Notes: generated from the sequence alone by a model not told the origin. A stretch of 64,000 nucleotides of DNA from JAVVVD01 sp036652795 (GCA_036652795.1 JAVVVD010000007.1:1-64000); one strand, 5' to 3'. Positions 32,674 through 42,078 are shown, counted from the first letter of the stretch. Translations and numbers: made by a program.

Positions 32674-33234
32674 CTAAAATTTAAAGACTATGCCCGCCAC
32701 CGCCGCAACACCTATGAAGGCGAGCGGGTGCAGCTTATCCAGCGGCTTGAGGTTAACCAGCACCGCAAGCACCGCAAACAGCACAGCCTGCTTTAGTTCA
32801 ATCATTCCCAGCAGGCCGCTGCCCGTGCCGCTAAACACAGCTATGGCGATAACCGCCCACCCCGCCGCACCGATAAGCCCTGTAACCGCAGGGCGTAGGC
32901 CGCTAAACGCACCACGCACCAGTCTGCTGTCGTTATAGCGCGCTAAGAAACGCGCCACAATCAGTATCACAATAAAGCTTGGCAGCACCAACGACATGGT
33001 AGCCACCAGCGCACCGGGTATGCCGGCCGCGGCAAAACCCGCATAGGTTGCACAGTTTATGCCTATCGGCCCAGGTGTGGATTCTGCCACGGCTATCATG
33101 TTGGCAAGCATGTCGTGCGTAAGCCAATCGTACTTATCCGCCATCTGGCTTAAAAACGGCAGTGTGGCAAGTCCTCCGCCTACGGCGAATAAGCCCGTTT
33201 TGAAGAATTCATAGAACAGCAGCAGATATATCAT
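32674..33234 (-). CDS. Chromate transporter, second half
   Basis: A 186-residue CHR-family membrane protein (short-chain type), with the F-x-x-G-x-x-x-V-G-G-G motif F-K-T-G-L-F-A-V-G-G-G-L-A-T-L-P and E-S-T-P-G-P-I-G-I-N. Short CHR proteins work as pairs. It overlaps the upstream partner by four bases. The true substrate in an anaerobe is uncertain: chromate export or an anion. Confidence 0.85.
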   Translation of the reverse strand: MIYLLLFYEFFKTGLFAVGGGLATLPFLSQMADKYDWLTHDMLANMIAVAESTPGPIGINCATYAGFAAAGIPGALVATMSLVLPSFIVILIVARFLARYNDSRLVRGAFSGLRPAVTGLIGAAGWAVIAIAVFSGTGSGLLGMIELKQAVLFAVLAVLVNLKPLDKLHPLAFIGVAAVAGIVFKF

Positions 33235-33791
33235 TTGCCATTCCCCCTTATCCTATCGGCGCCTATGCCCACAAGCGCCGCGCCCAGCACCACATACACC
33301 GGCGAAATCTTGACTATCGCCACCAGCACAAACGCTGCTGCGCATAGCGCTATCCCAAACCAATCCTTTACGCTGCTTTTAAAAAGCTTGATTACCGCCT
33401 TTAGTATCAGCGCACCCACAGCCACGCGTATGCCCGCAAAGGCATGCTGCACCATTGGTATATCCGCAAAGTTATTAAGCAGCATTGCAATTATCAGTAT
33501 TATAACAATGCTTGGCAATATCACGCCCAGCGTAGCCACCAATGCGCCCAATACGCCGCGCTCCTTAACCCCCACAAATGTGGCGGTGTTTACCGCAATC
33601 ACACCGGGGGTACACTGGCCTATAGCGAAATAGTTGAGCATCTCCTCATTTGTTACCCAACCATGCTTATCCACGCACTCGCGCTCCAGCATCGGCAGCA
33701 TTGCGTATCCACCGCCAAACGTCAGCGCGCCCACACGCACAAATGATATGAACAAATCCCTTAGTCTGCATTTTTTTACTGCGTTTTCCAT
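33231..33791 (-). CDS. Chromate transporter, first half
   Basis: A partner of the following gene: about 186 residues, CHR family, with F-V-R-V-G-A-L-T-F-G-G-G-Y-A-M-L-P near residue 20 and Q-C-T-P-G-V-I-A-V-N. Five to six hydrophobic helices. I chose ATG 33791 (GGAG six bases upstream) rather than GTG 33803, which overlaps the ribosome site. It leads the operon that continues with yycJ and rlmH, and is divergent from the rubredoxin-fusion gene. Confidence 0.85.
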   Translation of the reverse strand: MENAVKKCRLRDLFISFVRVGALTFGGGYAMLPMLERECVDKHGWVTNEEMLNYFAIGQCTPGVIAVNTATFVGVKERGVLGALVATLGVILPSIVIILIIAMLLNNFADIPMVQHAFAGIRVAVGALILKAVIKLFKSSVKDWFGIALCAAAFVLVAIVKISPVYVVLGAALVGIGADRIRGNGK

Positions 33792-33899
33792 AGCATTCTC
33801 CACGGCTTCTGATCGATATTCAACACTGAAACATTCATGCTATATTATCACAATATACATTTTTAGTCCATAAAGGCTAGCCATGATATGGGCTGGATA

Positions 33900-33908
33900 T
33901 GATATAAT
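33900..33908 (+). promoter_or_regulatory. Extended -10 promoter of the rubredoxin-fusion gene
   Basis: TGA-TATAAT (TATAAT at 33903-33908) lies 22 bases before AAAGGAGG. No clear -35 box. Confidence 0.55.
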
Positions 33909-33939
33909 GGAAATTAAATATACTAAAGGAGGTAGGCGT

Positions 33940-35250
33940 ATGGCAGACAAGACGACTGGGCAAGTGAAATGCCTCATCTGCGGCGAAGTATTTGACTCAA
34001 GCCTTTCTGTATGCCCGGTGTGCGGCGCAGGAAGTGAGAATTTCGTTCAGGTGGAAGCCGCATCGGCATCCTTCTCCCTTGATACCGATCAGGTGTTTCT
34101 GGTGCTTGGCGGCGGCGTAGCCGCTGTAAGCGCTGCAGAAAGTATCAGGCAGCGCAACGATGATGCAAACATAGTGATCATTCACAGCGAGCCGACTCTT
34201 CCCTACAATCGGCCTATGCTAACAAAATCCATAGCTGCCGATACCCCTGGCAATATCGCTATACACGACGAAAACTGGTATGAACATAACCGCATATATC
34301 TGGTTCATGGTGTGGTTGAAGCGATTGACCCCACCATACGCGAGGTGCTCCTAAGCGGTGGTGACAGATATATTTACGACAAATGCATATATGCACTGGG
34401 CGCTGAGTCGTTCATCCCCCCCATACCGGGCACTGAGCTGCCGGGGGTGATAAGCATACGCGCTATTAGCGATGTTGAGCGCCTGCGCACGTTGTTGCAT
34501 GGCGTTAACGATGTTGTGCTAATAGGCGGCGGCGTACTGGGGCTTGAGGCCGCAAGCGAACTGAAAAAGCTTAAAAAGCACGTCAGCGTAGTTGAGCTTG
34601 CGCCACGGCTGATGGGGCGTCAGCTTGACGAGGAGGGCTCCGCTGTAATAAAGAATGCATGCGAAGCCGCCGGTATATCCGTTATGACCGGCGTTACAAT
34701 TGCGGGTATCCGCGGCGAGGATGGTGTGCAGAGCGTGGAGCTTGGAGATGGCACCAGCTTGCCAGCCCAGCTTGTGGTAATGAGCTGTGGCATACGCGCC
34801 AACGTTGCCGTTGCCAAGGCGGCAGGGGCGCAGGTGGGTAAGGCTATCGTGGTTGACGAGCATATGCAAACCAGCCTGTCAGGCATTTTTGCCGCGGGCG
34901 ACTGTGCTGAATATTCCGGCATAAACTATGCCATATGGCCGGAAGCGAGCGAGCAGGGTCGTGTGGCGGGGGCGAACGCCGCAGGCGATCGTATAGCCTA
35001 TGGCGCATTCTCACCCGCCGTTACATTCATGGGGCTTAATACCGCATTGTTTGCGCTAGGCGATGTGGGCACCGCGGCGGACAAGCAGTATGAAATAATC
35101 AAGCCCATATCCGGCGATACCGTTTTAGAGAAATACTACTTTTTAAATGAACGGCTCTGCGGCTGCATACTTGTGGGTGATATAAGCAAGCTTGCCTCCG
35201 TAATGGACATGCTCGCGCGCGGAGCTTCCGCAGCGGAATTTCGCGTGTGA
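33940..35250 (+). CDS. Rubredoxin-like domain fused to NAD(P)H:rubredoxin-type FAD oxidoreductase
   Basis: A 436-residue cytosolic flavoprotein. Residues 8-35 form a short rubredoxin-like iron knuckle (K-C-L-I-C-G ... C-P-V-C-G), followed by a two-dinucleotide-domain oxidoreductase (V-L-G-G-G-V-A-A near residue 53, V-L-I-G-G-G-V-L-G-L near 195, A-A-G-D-C-A near 320). In anaerobes NADH:rubredoxin reductases feed electrons to O2- and peroxide-scavenging rubrerythrins or flavodiiron proteins; the fusion would place donor and carrier in one chain. The start is fixed by AAAGGAGG eight bases before ATG 33940. It is divergent from the chromate transporter genes. Confidence 0.85.
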   Translation: MADKTTGQVKCLICGEVFDSSLSVCPVCGAGSENFVQVEAASASFSLDTDQVFLVLGGGVAAVSAAESIRQRNDDANIVIIHSEPTLPYNRPMLTKSIAADTPGNIAIHDENWYEHNRIYLVHGVVEAIDPTIREVLLSGGDRYIYDKCIYALGAESFIPPIPGTELPGVISIRAISDVERLRTLLHGVNDVVLIGGGVLGLEAASELKKLKKHVSVVELAPRLMGRQLDEEGSAVIKNACEAAGISVMTGVTIAGIRGEDGVQSVELGDGTSLPAQLVVMSCGIRANVAVAKAAGAQVGKAIVVDEHMQTSLSGIFAAGDCAEYSGINYAIWPEASEQGRVAGANAAGDRIAYGAFSPAVTFMGLNTALFALGDVGTAADKQYEIIKPISGDTVLEKYYFLNERLCGCILVGDISKLASVMDMLARGASAAEFRV

Positions 35251-35344
35251 GAAATCACATATAATAATCTGTTGCTCTGTTGATTAAGCCCTGTATCCAC
35301 GCGGTTTAATCGACCGGGCGGCAGCTGTGAGGTACACAACATAT

Positions 35345-36298
35345 ATGAAGCGTTTCATAAGTCTGCTCTGCGTAATCTGTACGCTGATGCTGCTATGCAG
35401 CTGTGCCGTCGCGCAACCGCATGGCACACCCGATAAAACACCTGAGCCGACCATTGCGCCAAACCCCATGGTGGAAGCAGATGCGGCCTCTTTATCAGCG
35501 ATGGGGCTTCCCCTGTCTGCGCCCAGCGGCGCAACCCATGTTGCCCGCCGCATAATAGAGGGCAATATAGCTGAGTTGGCATTTTCGTTGAATGGAAGCA
35601 ATTACGTATATCGCGCCTCCAACGAGCTTTATAATATCTCCGGCAAGGAAGGCGAGATTAAAAAGAAGGCCACTTTTTCGCTAAACCTGGATTCTGTGGA
35701 CTATTCGCTCACTATAGACGTCTTTGCGGTGCGTTCCGGCGGTATGCTGGCAATATGGAGCTTTCCGCCCGCAAGCTTTACGTTATATTGTACCGCCGAT
35801 ACTGATCCTGATGGATTTGGAAGCCTGGCGTCATATCTGGCGGATACGTTCCACTATAATACGCACGAGGGCGGAACAAGCGCGCTTGGCAACGTATCAC
35901 CCGCCGACTTCATAGAGCTGTTTGGCATATACATAGATGCGCCCGCAGGTGCGTCGGACATTGGTTACAGAATATATGACGACAGCATGGCGCTTGTGGA
36001 TTTCACCTATGAGGAGCGCATTTATGAGCTGCGCGCGCAGAAGTATCCCGGGGTGCCGGCCGTTTCTGTGGACTTTGAACAAAGCGAAACGATAGATGTG
36101 CAAAGCAACTGGTTCATCGGCGATATGACACTTAAATATACACAGGACAAGGATGGCGCCATGATATGGGGCACCGAAGGAGTGAACTATTGCCTGTATG
36201 TTAAAAATGGCGTTGATCCGGATAAGCTGCCGGCACTTGCGTTGCAGCTTGCCATAGAAATACACAGGCGTGAGATCGCGGCCAACGAGGATGAGTGA
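35345..36298 (+). CDS. Lipoprotein of unknown function
   Basis: A 317-residue putative lipoprotein (MKRFISLLCVICTLMLLCSC, lipobox near residues 17-20) with a Pro/Thr linker (T-P-D-K-T-P-E-P-T-I-A-P) and a soluble domain of about 270 residues of mixed strands and helices. The domain appears to contain two similar halves (A-x-S-A-M-G-L-P-L...G-A and G-I-Y-I-D-A-P-A-G-A), which may be an internal duplication. I do not recognise the family. A TATAAT at 35260-35265 may serve it; the ribosome site is weak (GTGAGG, 13 bases upstream). Confidence 0.65.
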   Translation: MKRFISLLCVICTLMLLCSCAVAQPHGTPDKTPEPTIAPNPMVEADAASLSAMGLPLSAPSGATHVARRIIEGNIAELAFSLNGSNYVYRASNELYNISGKEGEIKKKATFSLNLDSVDYSLTIDVFAVRSGGMLAIWSFPPASFTLYCTADTDPDGFGSLASYLADTFHYNTHEGGTSALGNVSPADFIELFGIYIDAPAGASDIGYRIYDDSMALVDFTYEERIYELRAQKYPGVPAVSVDFEQSETIDVQSNWFIGDMTLKYTQDKDGAMIWGTEGVNYCLYVKNGVDPDKLPALALQLAIEIHRREIAANEDE

Positions 36299-36324
36299 CT
36301 TTATTATCATAATAGCGGATACAG

Positions 36325-36354
36325 CTATGGCCGGCGCATAAGCGCCGGCCATAG
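36325..36354. terminator. Terminator between convergent genes
   Basis: A 13-bp perfect stem CTATGGCCGGCGC / GCGCCGGCCATAG with loop ATAA, followed by GTTTATTAT. It lies between the lipoprotein (plus) and LCP (minus) genes and can serve both. Confidence 0.8.
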
Positions 36355-36384
36355 GTTTATTATCTATTTGTGTGCGCGCTTTCC

Positions 36385-37857
36385 TTACTCTGTTTCCCAT
36401 GTGCCTGACGGCAACAGGGTGTATAGCTCTTTGGGCACAATTTTTTTATCTACATGCAATTGTGTAACGCCATAGTTTGTGCACAGCGTAAGCAGCGCAT
36501 TGCGAATTCGCTCTCCGGCAGCATCACAGGCCGTTTTATCTAGCGGCGTCTGAAGACGTTGATATTTTTCGTCGTCAGAAAGCGAATCCGGCAGCTTGCG
36601 CTCCGCCACTGATTTAACCTCGTCTATCGCGCTAAGCAGCTCATCCACTTCAAAAGATGAATATCCGCTGTATTCTATGCCCAGCATATCCATTATATAG
36701 TATGACGCCTTAACATAGTCCAACGCAATCCCAGCCGATTTATCCGCAAGCACGTAGGCTACATCATAGCGGTTATCCGTGGTGATGGTCGTGCCGAATA
36801 TATCCTTCATCATCGCCGCCAGCTCATCATTTTTGAGCGCATAATATGACGCGTTGCTGTAGGCCGTGTTATTCACATATTCGCCTTCAAGCGTATGACG
36901 CCGCATATTTTGCATATCAAGGTCAAGGCCAAATACGCACAACGCCGATATCTGTTTAAAATCCAGATTGGTGTTTATGTAATCCTTGAGTGACAGATAG
37001 ATATTGGGGAAATTCGCAAGCTGCTTACGGCTTTTTAGCTGTTCGAATATTGCAAACAGAATGCGCTGCTGGCGATCGTTGCGTCCTACATCCGTGCTTA
37101 TGCCCTTACGTGCGCGGCAATAATCCAGCACCTGCTGCCCGTTTAAATGCTGCATACCCTTTTCAAGCACGCGCCCGTTTAGCACTATGCGCACATCCAC
37201 GTCATAGTCCACTCCGCCCATTGCATCCACCACCGCCTTAAGGCCCGTCATATCCACACCCACATAATAATCTATCGGTACCTGAAGCAGTTTGCCAATG
37301 GTGGTTCTTGCATATCCAAAACCATCCCCATCCGTGCTACCGCCCTTGGCGAACGCAGCATTTATCTTGTAATGTGCAGTGCTTGAATATAGCTCGCCGT
37401 CGGATTTATATATTGGCGCTAACGTATCGCGTGGCACGCTGATTAAATCGCATGTCTTTTTTTCGAAGTCCAACGTCATCAGCATTATTACATCGCTGCG
37501 GAAATTGTTGTCCTCATCACGGTACATCACGTTGCCCGCGTCATCGCGCTCAGGGCTTTGGTCCCAGCCTAGCATAAGGATATTTACGCGGTTTTTCATA
37601 AAATCCATATCCGCATCGGCCTTAAGCTGATCTTCATCAGCCTTAAGCTGTTCCTCAGGGGAGAGTGTAGGGGCCGGTGTAGGCACAATAGGCCCTGCTG
37701 TTACAACAGGCGACGGAGTTGATGGCGCATCAAAAGCGCCCATGGGATCTATAAACGTAGTATACAGGAACCTGCCGGCTATGAATAATATGACGGCAAC
37801 AATAAGCAATATTGTGACCTTTAGCCATACTGGCAGTTTCTTTTTTGTTTTTGACAT
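36385..37857 (-). CDS. LytR-CpsA-Psr (LCP) family wall-polymer ligase
   Basis: A 490-residue membrane-anchored enzyme that attaches anionic glycopolymers to peptidoglycan from lipid-linked precursors. One N-terminal helix (about 9-30), a Pro/Thr linker, then the LCP domain. It has R-S-D-V-I-M-L-M near 130, D-L-I-S-V-P-R-D-T near 147, the G-V-D-M-x-G-L-K-A-V-V-D-A-M-G-G-V core and the R-N-D-R-Q-Q-R motif near 265. A C-terminal extension of about 120 residues has no clear family. GGGAG precedes the ATG. A close paralogue is encoded at 44260-45744 on the other strand. Confidence 0.9.
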   Translation of the reverse strand: MSKTKKKLPVWLKVTILLIVAVILFIAGRFLYTTFIDPMGAFDAPSTPSPVVTAGPIVPTPAPTLSPEEQLKADEDQLKADADMDFMKNRVNILMLGWDQSPERDDAGNVMYRDEDNNFRSDVIMLMTLDFEKKTCDLISVPRDTLAPIYKSDGELYSSTAHYKINAAFAKGGSTDGDGFGYARTTIGKLLQVPIDYYVGVDMTGLKAVVDAMGGVDYDVDVRIVLNGRVLEKGMQHLNGQQVLDYCRARKGISTDVGRNDRQQRILFAIFEQLKSRKQLANFPNIYLSLKDYINTNLDFKQISALCVFGLDLDMQNMRRHTLEGEYVNNTAYSNASYYALKNDELAAMMKDIFGTTITTDNRYDVAYVLADKSAGIALDYVKASYYIMDMLGIEYSGYSSFEVDELLSAIDEVKSVAERKLPDSLSDDEKYQRLQTPLDKTACDAAGERIRNALLTLCTNYGVTQLHVDKKIVPKELYTLLPSGTWETE

Positions 37858-37909
37858 ATGTTAGCTCCCTTTCAACACGCATTATAATATATGACGGCCA
37901 ATAAAGAAA

Positions 37910-37935
37910 GACCCCCGCGCCATCGCGCGAAGGTC
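37910..37935 (-). terminator. Terminator of the plsC/GltS-like operon
   Basis: On the minus strand, GACCTTCGCGC/GCGCGGGGGTC (11 bp with two G-T pairs), loop GATG, then TTTCTTTATT. It lies 20 bases after the carrier stop codon. Confidence 0.8.
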
Positions 37936-37955
37936 AATCACAATATTTTTACACT

Positions 37956-39347
37956 TCATTCATTTATTCGCGTTTTTTTACGCTTTACCTTAACCATAAA
38001 CAGCAGCAGCAGCACAAGGTATGCAATCAGCAGCCCCATCACCACAAAAGTCATCAGGTCGGAATTGGGGGCGATGCCTATCAGCAGCAGCATTGGAGCG
38101 CCGAATAATATCGCAAAGCTGCTGCCCGATATAAGGTTGTTGGCCGCCGGAGTGGTAAATTCGGGATCAAGCTCGCGCAGCAGCAGTACGCCGGAGCTTA
38201 TTGTGCCCGTGAGCATCCCATACATCGATGTAAGCCCCTCGTAGTAGTAATTAGGATACAACTTTTTGCATAGCCACTTAAGATAAATAAGTGTAACTAT
38301 GCCGCCCAATATCGCCATCAGTATAAACGGCAGCCATAGCCCTGTAAGATCCTCTATGTTGATCGATGCGATACCCGCTACTATCATCGCGTCAAATGCA
38401 AGGCCGGATATACGGCTAAGCAGATAGTTGTTTTGATATTGGCGTGTCATTATCTTTGTTTTTTTAAACGCCGACAATATCGCTCTTGCTCCCATCGCCA
38501 ACGCCGAGCCGACTATGAAGTTAAAGCCCCACAGCAGCGGCGAGAGCGTTTTTGCGAGTCCGGGCGCTGTGGATTCACACAACGATGTCAGTCCCAACGT
38601 AACTAGGTATGTAAGCAGATATATCAAAATCACAAGTGCGACCTGCATTGAAAATCTATCTACAGACTGGGCTATGGGTATCTCATTTTCATCCTGAAAC
38701 GTGTCCACCGTAACCGAACCTGAAATTTCATCCTGTGTGCTTTTTTTGATAATGCCCTTGCGGTTGAGTATGTTTATATAGATTACCCCTACCACACACG
38801 CGCACATGTACCCCGCCGCCGCTATGGACAAGCCAAATGAGCGGCCACCCGCAAAACCCAGCGCCTGATACGATGAGCCTACGTTGTTTGCCTGCCCCGG
38901 GCCTTGACCATAGCCCATAGGCAGAAGTATCCCGGATGCCTTAAACAGTCCGGGCATTATCGTATATGCCAGCAGCAGCGATATGGCAAGCCCTAGTATC
39001 CCCTGCACAAGATATGTGCTCACAATTAGCGCACCGCTCTTGGAGGCCGTCATGTTGCCGCGCTCAGCCTCGCTATGTGCTTTAGGTACGCGCAGCGACA
39101 GCGCAATAAAGCCTATGGCTATACCGTGGTATGTTATCATCTCCAGCACATTTGTGTCGATTCTAAGTATCCCCAGGTTCCGCAGCACCAGCAGCAAAAA
39201 GCCAGCAAGCACCGCCGTAGGCATTAGGCTGTTGCGTACCAACGCTATTTTACGGCGCAGCAGGTTTGCAAGCAGCACTACGCCTGCCATTATGCCAAAC
39301 TGTATCATTATGTTCCACAGTGCTGTGTTTGCGGCAGAAAAATCCAT
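37956..39347 (-). CDS. Sodium/glutamate symporter-like carrier (ESS/GltS family)
   Basis: A 463-residue membrane protein with about 11-12 helices in two inverted halves. Motifs seen: L-L-P-M-G-Y-G-Q-G-P-G-Q-A near 150 and G-Q/G-T-I-S-S-G-V-L-L-L-R-E near 400, which match the GltS re-entrant loops (GH-x-T-GT-type). It may import glutamate or another dicarboxylate with Na+. I chose ATG 39347, with AAGGTG six bases upstream formed by the end of plsC, over GTG 39356. It begins just inside the plsC termination region, so the genes are co-transcribed. Confidence 0.8.
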   Translation of the reverse strand: MDFSAANTALWNIMIQFGIMAGVVLLANLLRRKIALVRNSLMPTAVLAGFLLLVLRNLGILRIDTNVLEMITYHGIAIGFIALSLRVPKAHSEAERGNMTASKSGALIVSTYLVQGILGLAISLLLAYTIMPGLFKASGILLPMGYGQGPGQANNVGSSYQALGFAGGRSFGLSIAAAGYMCACVVGVIYINILNRKGIIKKSTQDEISGSVTVDTFQDENEIPIAQSVDRFSMQVALVILIYLLTYLVTLGLTSLCESTAPGLAKTLSPLLWGFNFIVGSALAMGARAILSAFKKTKIMTRQYQNNYLLSRISGLAFDAMIVAGIASINIEDLTGLWLPFILMAILGGIVTLIYLKWLCKKLYPNYYYEGLTSMYGMLTGTISSGVLLLRELDPEFTTPAANNLISGSSFAILFGAPMLLLIGIAPNSDLMTFVVMGLLIAYLVLLLLFMVKVKRKKTRINE

Positions 39348-39352
39348 GAGAT

Positions 39353-40492
39353 TCACCTTGCTTTCAATATTCTATATAGCTGAACGTATTTGCGTCCGCA
39401 ATAGGTTGAACCCGATATGAGCTCGTAATGCGCGCTCCCCGTGGAGAATACGGCGATTGATCTGCCGTGTATCTCAAAATCAATTATATCGGAAATCGGT
39501 ATCGAAACATCCCCCACATCAAGCCTATCCGCAAAGAAACTAGCTTCCCCGCGCGCGGCAATTTCGCTTGCGTGATCATCGCCCACCCTAAGCAGCGTCA
39601 AATCATCATCGCAAAAGGCCGGCGCATCGCCAAGATTGCGCGCTATGCGGCAAAGCTCCTCGTGCTGCCACTCGTCCCACTGGGTAATCGTTTTGAAACG
39701 GCCGCCTAGAAGGAAACCCGTATTCTGATACGTTACAGATAATCCGCAATCACAAAAGAAGCTGCTCCCCTTGCTATGCAACGTGCCTATGCGGCCGCAT
39801 TGCGGGCATATATATAGCGAATGCTCCAGCCCTTCAGCCAGGCGCTTGCCCTCAAACGCCACAGGCTCCTGTATCTGCTGCGCATACGCATCCTCAAAAA
39901 GATCGCGCACAAGCATATCGTTTACCTGATCCACGCTCATAGCACGCAGCGTTTGTGCCGGATACACACCCACGCATTTGCCATGCATCCTTCCGCGCCG
40001 CAGCGTATATCCCCAGCGCGGCTGTGTAAAGTACCCGCCCTCAAGCCGGTATGTCACAAGCGTTGCTCCGCATGAGCGCACCAGCTTACCGGTAGATGGG
40101 AGTATCGGACAGGTCAATCCGTTGAATGATCTGTTTCCCTCTGCGAATATGCACACGTTATCCCCGCGCCTTAGGCGGCGGATTATTTCCATGGCGGTAG
40201 AAACAGCAAGGCTGCCCTTTATACGGGAGATTGGGGCAAAGTATCGCATCAACAGGCGCGTAAGTATGCCCTTGCGGAATATATGTTCACTGGCCACAAA
40301 ATACATCTGCTTTGGAAAACCCATTGCAATTACAAGTGAATCCCAATCCATATTGTGGTTTGCAAGCACCAGATAAGGCCCGTTAACATGCGTGACGATA
40401 TCCGCCTGCATATTGAATTTCTGCTTCATATATGGCGTGAGCAGCCATCTAAAGAAGCTATATACCTGCTCATGTCTTTTTTTATTGTTCAT
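39353..40492 (-). CDS. PlsC-type acyltransferase with C-terminal zinc-ribbon extension
   Basis: A 379-residue 1-acyl-glycerol-3-phosphate acyltransferase-like protein. Catalytic N-H-N-M-D-W-D (NHx4D, about residues 45-51) and F-A-E-G-N-R (EGxR, about 118) are present. After residue 230 a zinc ribbon (C-P-Q-C-G-R ... F-F-C-D-C-G) and a further domain follow, unlike the usual 200-250-residue enzymes. There is no ribosome site before the ATG; a TACAAT -10 box (40505-40500) lies seven bases upstream, so the mRNA is likely leaderless. It probably acts on phospholipid precursors at the membrane. Confidence 0.82.
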   Translation of the reverse strand: MNNKKRHEQVYSFFRWLLTPYMKQKFNMQADIVTHVNGPYLVLANHNMDWDSLVIAMGFPKQMYFVASEHIFRKGILTRLLMRYFAPISRIKGSLAVSTAMEIIRRLRRGDNVCIFAEGNRSFNGLTCPILPSTGKLVRSCGATLVTYRLEGGYFTQPRWGYTLRRGRMHGKCVGVYPAQTLRAMSVDQVNDMLVRDLFEDAYAQQIQEPVAFEGKRLAEGLEHSLYICPQCGRIGTLHSKGSSFFCDCGLSVTYQNTGFLLGGRFKTITQWDEWQHEELCRIARNLGDAPAFCDDDLTLLRVGDDHASEIAARGEASFFADRLDVGDVSIPISDIIDFEIHGRSIAVFSTGSAHYELISGSTYCGRKYVQLYRILKAR

Positions 40493-40499
40493 ATGTTTA

Positions 40500-40505
40500 A
40501 TTGTA
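40500..40505 (-). promoter_or_regulatory. -10 box of the leaderless plsC-like gene
   Basis: TACAAT on the minus strand, followed by TAAACAT and then ATG. A second TATAAT lies further upstream and would give a leader of about 20 nt without a ribosome site. Confidence 0.45.
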
Positions 40506-40569
40506 GCGCAAACGCACTATTATAGCCATAAAATTTTCAATTGATACCTGTAAGCTATATGGCAACAAG

Positions 40570-40598
40570 TTGTATCATAGTATATTTTCTGATAAAAT
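40570..40598 (+). promoter_or_regulatory. Promoter of the YfcC-like carrier gene
   Basis: TTGTAT (40570-40575), 17 bases, TAAAAT (40593-40598), about 35 bases before the ATG, which has AGGAGG upstream. Confidence 0.6.
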
Positions 40599-40632
40599 AT
40601 TACTATTCTATTTATTAAATTAGGAGGTCGCC

Positions 40633-42078
40633 ATGGAACACAAGCAAAAGGTCGGGCTCAACATCAGCGTGCGCACCTTTATCGGCGCAGTAGCGCTGCT
40701 GCTTATACTCATGCTGGCAGCTGGAATACTTACGCAGGTCGTCCCGCAGGGTAGCTTTCAGCGCGTTGTGGTGGACGGACGCGAGCAGGTCGTAGCAGGC
40801 TCATATGCCCAGCTTAGCGGCGCCGCCAAGCTGCCCGTATGGCGCTGGTTGACAGCGCCCTTTGAGGTGCTGCTATCAGGGGATTCCACTATCGCCATAG
40901 GTATTATGGTTTTTTTAACGCTTATTGGCGGCACGTTCTACATACTTGATAAAAGCGGAGTATTGCGCTATATAATGAGCAGCGTCATCAAAAGGTATGC
41001 GTCTCAAAAATACCGTATGCTTGCGGTGATGATCTTCATATTTATGCTGCTTGGCTCAACCGTAGGCATATTTGAAGAAACGATAACCCTTGTTCCTATC
41101 GCTGTGGCCATCGCCTTTTCCATGGGTTGGGATTCGCTTGTAGGTCTTGGCATAAGCGCATTTGCCGTGGCAATGGGCTTTGGCGCAGGCACGTTTAACC
41201 CCTTTACTGTGGGCGTGGCACAAAACCTTGCCGAGGTTCCTATGTTTTCCGGCGTATGGCTGCGCGCCGCGATATTTGCGCTTTCCTACGTCGTGCTGGT
41301 TTTGTTTATCAGCCGCTATGCCCGGCGCATCGAGGCAGACCCCGCACGCTCCATCACCCGCAAAACAGATGAACTATACCGCGATCGTTATGCTTCCGGT
41401 GTGGATGAGTCAGCGCTTAGCAATACCCATCTGCGACTTGCCACACGCATATTCGTGGCGTTTATACTGGTAGTATTCGCGTATATCGTGCTTGGGTTTT
41501 TTATAAAGCCGCTTGCCGACTATACCCTTATCGTGATGGCTGTGATGTTTGCCGCAGCAGGGCTAGTATGCGGCGCAATCGCCCAATATGGCAAAACATT
41601 GGGCCGTGACTTTTTAAAGGGTATGCTCTCTGTGCTTCCCGCCGTGCTGCTTATCCTGCTGGCAATGAGCGTAAAGCAGATAATATCCGCCGGCGGCATA
41701 ATGGACACAATACTATATTCGCTTTCCGGCAGCCTTGCCGGCGCGTCCTCATATGGCGCGGCGCTGTTAATATTCCTTATCGTGCTTGTTTTCAACGGCT
41801 TCATAGGCTCCGGCAGCGCCAAGGCATTTCTTCTCATTCCGCTTATAGCTCCGCTTGCCGACCTTTCCGGTGTAACGCGGCAAACAATGATACTTGCCTT
41901 CGTGCTTGGCGATGGATTTTCAAATATGATCTATCCCACCAATGCGGCGCTGCTGATTATGCTTGGCCTTACAGGCACGAGCTGGGGCAAGTGGTTCCGC
42001 TGGACATGGAAGATGCAGCTTATAATGCTGATAATGAGCGTTGCTGCGCTGTGTCTGGCCGTAGGTATCGGGTATTAA
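40633..42078 (+). CDS. YfcC family anaerobic carrier (C4-dicarboxylate/peptide-type permease)
   Basis: A 481-residue membrane protein with about 12 helices. The N-terminal loop V-P-Q-G-S-F near residue 36, followed by the G-R-E-Q-V-V-x-G-S-Y region and W-R-W-L-T-A-P-F-E, is typical of the YfcC/DcuC-like (UIT) group. Further motifs are G-F-G-A-G-T-F-N-P-F-T and G-S-G-S-A-K-A. The substrate is unknown: dicarboxylates, basic amino acids or short peptides are options. AGGAGG lies before the ATG. It is divergent from plsC and ends at a bidirectional terminator. Confidence 0.85.
   Translation: MEHKQKVGLNISVRTFIGAVALLLILMLAAGILTQVVPQGSFQRVVVDGREQVVAGSYAQLSGAAKLPVWRWLTAPFEVLLSGDSTIAIGIMVFLTLIGGTFYILDKSGVLRYIMSSVIKRYASQKYRMLAVMIFIFMLLGSTVGIFEETITLVPIAVAIAFSMGWDSLVGLGISAFAVAMGFGAGTFNPFTVGVAQNLAEVPMFSGVWLRAAIFALSYVVLVLFISRYARRIEADPARSITRKTDELYRDRYASGVDESALSNTHLRLATRIFVAFILVVFAYIVLGFFIKPLADYTLIVMAVMFAAAGLVCGAIAQYGKTLGRDFLKGMLSVLPAVLLILLAMSVKQIISAGGIMDTILYSLSGSLAGASSYGAALLIFLIVLVFNGFIGSGSAKAFLLIPLIAPLADLSGVTRQTMILAFVLGDGFSNMIYPTNAALLIMLGLTGTSWGKWFRWTWKMQLIMLIMSVAALCLAVGIGY

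Noticed and set aside
33883..33939. Longer N-terminus for the rubredoxin fusion protein
   Set aside because: The upstream in-frame ATG lies before the predicted -10 box; AAAGGAGG fixes the start at 33940.
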